This document shows, in pieces, positions 49,836 through 51,403 of a stretch of DNA of 51,403 bases. Origin of the DNA: Myceligenerans salitolerans (GTDB lineage Bacteria > Actinomycetota > Actinomycetes > Actinomycetales > Cellulomonadaceae); the NCBI RefSeq assembly GCF_017349295.1, contig NZ_JAFMPK010000018.1:1-51403 (forward strand), given 5' to 3'. The notes beneath the pieces were generated by a model, which searched no databases, had not been told where the DNA came from, and worked only from the letters and a program-made list of their open reading frames with translations. Each line of letters begins with the position of its first letter. The stretch's first letter is position 1. The position numbers and the translations under genes were made by a program.

Positions 49836-50432
49836 ATGCTGAAATTCACCATCCGCCTGTCCGACCTGACCGACCCAGCCTGGAGTTGGGACGCCCGGGC
49901 GTGGCGTTCGGGCGGCGGCTGGATCGAACCGCTGGTCAACCCGTCGGTGGAGTCGTTCCTGGTCGTGACGGGGGAGCGGTCGTGTCTGGTCATTGCCCGC
50001 GAGCGCGACCTGCGCGGTCGCCTGTTCCCCGCGCCCCGCACCCTCGCCGACGCTCTGGCATGGCCGGGCGATCACGTCACTGTGGAGCTGACCCCGCAGG
50101 GCATCGCCGTTCACAACGGAGAGTTCGGCACTGCGCCCCTGTACATGACCGTCGCCGACGGGATAGCGGCGGGTTCGTGGAACGTCACCGATCTGCTCGG
50201 CCGGTTCGAGCCCGCGAAGCTCGTCGACACCGCCGTGACCCGAGCTCTGCTGCGTACGCCGGTGTACTCCAGCACCACCCTGTTCGACGGCGTACTGCGG
50301 CTGACCGAGCGCGCCACGGCCCACCTTGACACGCGCGGGGTCCAGGTCACCTACCCGGACCCGGCCGAGCATGTCCTGGCCGCGCGGGAACCGGGCGGCA
50401 CCGACCTGGTTGCGTCCTTCGACGAAGTCTGA
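49836..50432 (+). CDS. Asparagine-synthetase-like protein, N-terminal half (frameshifted)
   Basis: A 198-residue product corresponding to the glutaminase-like (Ntn) half of AsnB-family proteins. GEFGTAPLYMTVADG matches the conserved strand before the linker, and the segments ending in LTERATAHLDTRG and YPDPAEH match the region just before the synthetase domain. There is no Cys at position 2, so glutamine hydrolysis is not expected; this is as in beta-lactam synthetase and lasso cyclases. gcggagg precedes the ATG. The frame stops at TGA 50430, only 5 bases before the next GTG. Reading one base back at 50429 continues in frame into the synthetase half, so the two are most likely one gene broken by a one-base deletion. 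Confidence 0.75.
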   Translation: MLKFTIRLSDLTDPAWSWDARAWRSGGGWIEPLVNPSVESFLVVTGERSCLVIARERDLRGRLFPAPRTLADALAWPGDHVTVELTPQGIAVHNGEFGTAPLYMTVADGIAAGSWNVTDLLGRFEPAKLVDTAVTRALLRTPVYSSTTLFDGVLRLTERATAHLDTRGVQVTYPDPAEHVLAAREPGGTDLVASFDEV

Positions 50433-50437
50433 GCCAC

Positions 50438-51346
50438 GTGGTCGCTCGCCTGCCAGCTCCCGGGGGACAGGTCGCCGCCGAGCTGTCCGGCGGCGCGGAC
50501 TCGGCGGGCGTCGCCCTGACCGCTGCTGCGCGGCACGGCACCATCCGCACCGTGGGGCTCGTGGTCGACGGCGACATCGGCCGCGCCCAGGCCGGACGCC
50601 GCCAGACCCTGGTACGCCACCTCGGTGCTCACGACGTCGCCATCGCCGCTGCCTCGCATCCGCCGTTCGCGCCGGACGGCGTCCGTGGCCGGTGTGAGCC
50701 TCACGATCCGGAGGCCGCGTTCTACCGGGAGGCGTTCGACGCCCTGCGCGACGCCGCCCGCGACCACGCGGCCACCCTCGTCTACACGGGCCTGGGCGGG
50801 GACGAGATCAGCGCACTGCACCCACACGAGCGCGCGCCCGACCGAGCCGACAAGCTGGACAACCAGCGGGGGAGTGTGCCGTTGCCGGACTGGGCTGGGC
50901 CGGTGGTCCGTGCTGTAGCGGGCGACCTGGCCGCCGATGCCGCACCCGTCTCGGCGGTCCCGATCCCCACCCTGAACGCCTTCACCCTGCACAACCCCGC
51001 CTACCTCGACGCCGGCATCTGGCCCGTCGCGCCCCTCGCCCACCCCCTCGTGGTCCGGTTCGCCGAACAACTACCTGTGGAGTACCGGCGAGGCAAACAC
51101 CTCCTGCGCGAGCGTCTGCGGCGGGCAGGGCTACCCGAACGTGTCGTGCGGCCGACTCAGCCCGAGAACTTCCTGTCCCTGATGGACCGCGGAATGCGCG
51201 AGTACGGCGTGGCGCACCTGCGCGCCATGCTCGCGGAGTCGATTCTGGTCGACGGCGGCTACCTCGACGGTCAGATACTGCGGGTCGCGACCGGGGACCT
51301 GGAACGCACCGGGAGGTTCGAGTGGGTCTGCTGCACGGATAGGTGA
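50438..51346 (+). CDS. Asparagine-synthetase-like protein, C-terminal ATP-binding half
   Basis: A 302-residue AsnS-type domain. The PP-loop ELSGGADSAGVAL binds ATP pyrophosphate, YTGLGGDEISALHPHE is the second signature, and LPVEYRRGKHLLRERL matches the late helix with a catalytic Lys candidate. It would adenylate a carboxylate and form an amide, either within a peptide or to a free amine. The GTG at 50438 has only a weak ribosome site and the start is artificial if the gene is frameshifted. The intact protein would be about 504 residues. It is the likely amide-forming enzyme for the peptide encoded just upstream (inference). Confidence 0.8.
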   Translation: MVARLPAPGGQVAAELSGGADSAGVALTAAARHGTIRTVGLVVDGDIGRAQAGRRQTLVRHLGAHDVAIAAASHPPFAPDGVRGRCEPHDPEAAFYREAFDALRDAARDHAATLVYTGLGGDEISALHPHERAPDRADKLDNQRGSVPLPDWAGPVVRAVAGDLAADAAPVSAVPIPTLNAFTLHNPAYLDAGIWPVAPLAHPLVVRFAEQLPVEYRRGKHLLRERLRRAGLPERVVRPTQPENFLSLMDRGMREYGVAHLRAMLAESILVDGGYLDGQILRVATGDLERTGRFEWVCCTDR

Positions 51347-51387
51347 CAACTGACTTGCCTGCTTCGGCGGGCTGGAAGGATGTCATC

Positions 51388-51403
51388 GTGCCCAAGCCCT
51401 ATC
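51388..51403 (+). CDS. Start of a further gene, cut by the window edge
   Basis: ggaagg at 51374-51379 is followed 8 bases later by GTG with the frame V-P-K-P-Y. This suggests that the operon continues to the right. Too little is present to identify the product. Confidence 0.35.

Noticed and set aside
49616-51346. Classical lasso peptide cluster
   Set aside because: There is an AsnB-like cyclase and a short peptide, but no PqqD-like B1 or transglutaminase-like B2 protein in the window, and the peptide lacks the lasso leader YxxP pattern. Genes beyond the right edge could change this.

Overview
The window is very GC-rich, gene-dense, and packed with overlapping ATGA/GTGA start-stop junctions. 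It carries long stretches of gene order shared with Mycobacterium and other actinobacteria. A secreted GH48 cellulase with a CBM2 domain suggests a cellulolytic actinobacterium, most likely Cellulomonadaceae or Promicromonosporaceae (Cellulosimicrobium/Isoptericola-like). That assignment is inference.

Region 1 (1-8.7 kb) is accessory metabolism. It holds an aldo/keto reductase divergent from a MerR regulator, with a perfect 20-bp palindrome between them. A glyoxylate/glycolate module follows: an IclR regulator, malate synthase with an IclR-type operator just upstream, and glycolate oxidase GlcD-GlcE-GlcF. Together they would oxidise glycolate to glyoxylate and condense it with acetyl-CoA to malate.

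Region 2 (8.7-23.7 kb) is a core block syntenic with M. tuberculosis Rv1691-Rv1700: TPR protein, HAD phosphatase, small protein, TlyA, NAD kinase, RecN, SteA, MctB/SteB-like, a degenerate GT4-like membrane protein, MurJ, CTP synthase and a NUDIX hydrolase. The TPR protein has an unusual Arg/Asp/Gly-rich repeat region of about 400 residues.

Region 3 (23.7-36 kb) holds a DUF4230-like protein, a zinc-ribbon protein read from a probably leaderless mRNA, a membrane protein, the GH48-CBM2 cellulase, heme A synthase, a secreted subtilase with a C-terminal P domain, an ABC exporter, and a PadR-HAAS pair with a well-formed leaderless promoter.

Region 4 (36-43.7 kb) is a complete SUF Fe-S assembly operon: sufR-sufB-sufD-Rieske ferredoxin-sufC-sufS-sufU-sufT.

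Region 5 (43.7-51.4 kb, running off the right edge) is a horizontally acquired-looking island and the most unusual part. It starts with a tyrosine-integrase remnant that ends at the same point where an aldo/keto reductase loses its C-terminus. On the minus strand, a translationally coupled operon encodes a radical SAM enzyme with extra cysteines, a DEDDh exonuclease, and a thymidylate kinase-aldo/keto reductase fusion. Divergent from it is an HTH-TPR regulator, followed by a convergent YdcF-like protein. Next comes a 43-residue peptide gene with a hairpin on each side, then an asparagine-synthetase-like (lasso-cyclase/beta-lactam-synthetase-like) protein split by what looks like a single-base frameshift. 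I read this as a candidate undescribed peptide-modification (RiPP-like) or peptide/nucleotide pathway. The product and chemistry are not determinable from sequence alone.
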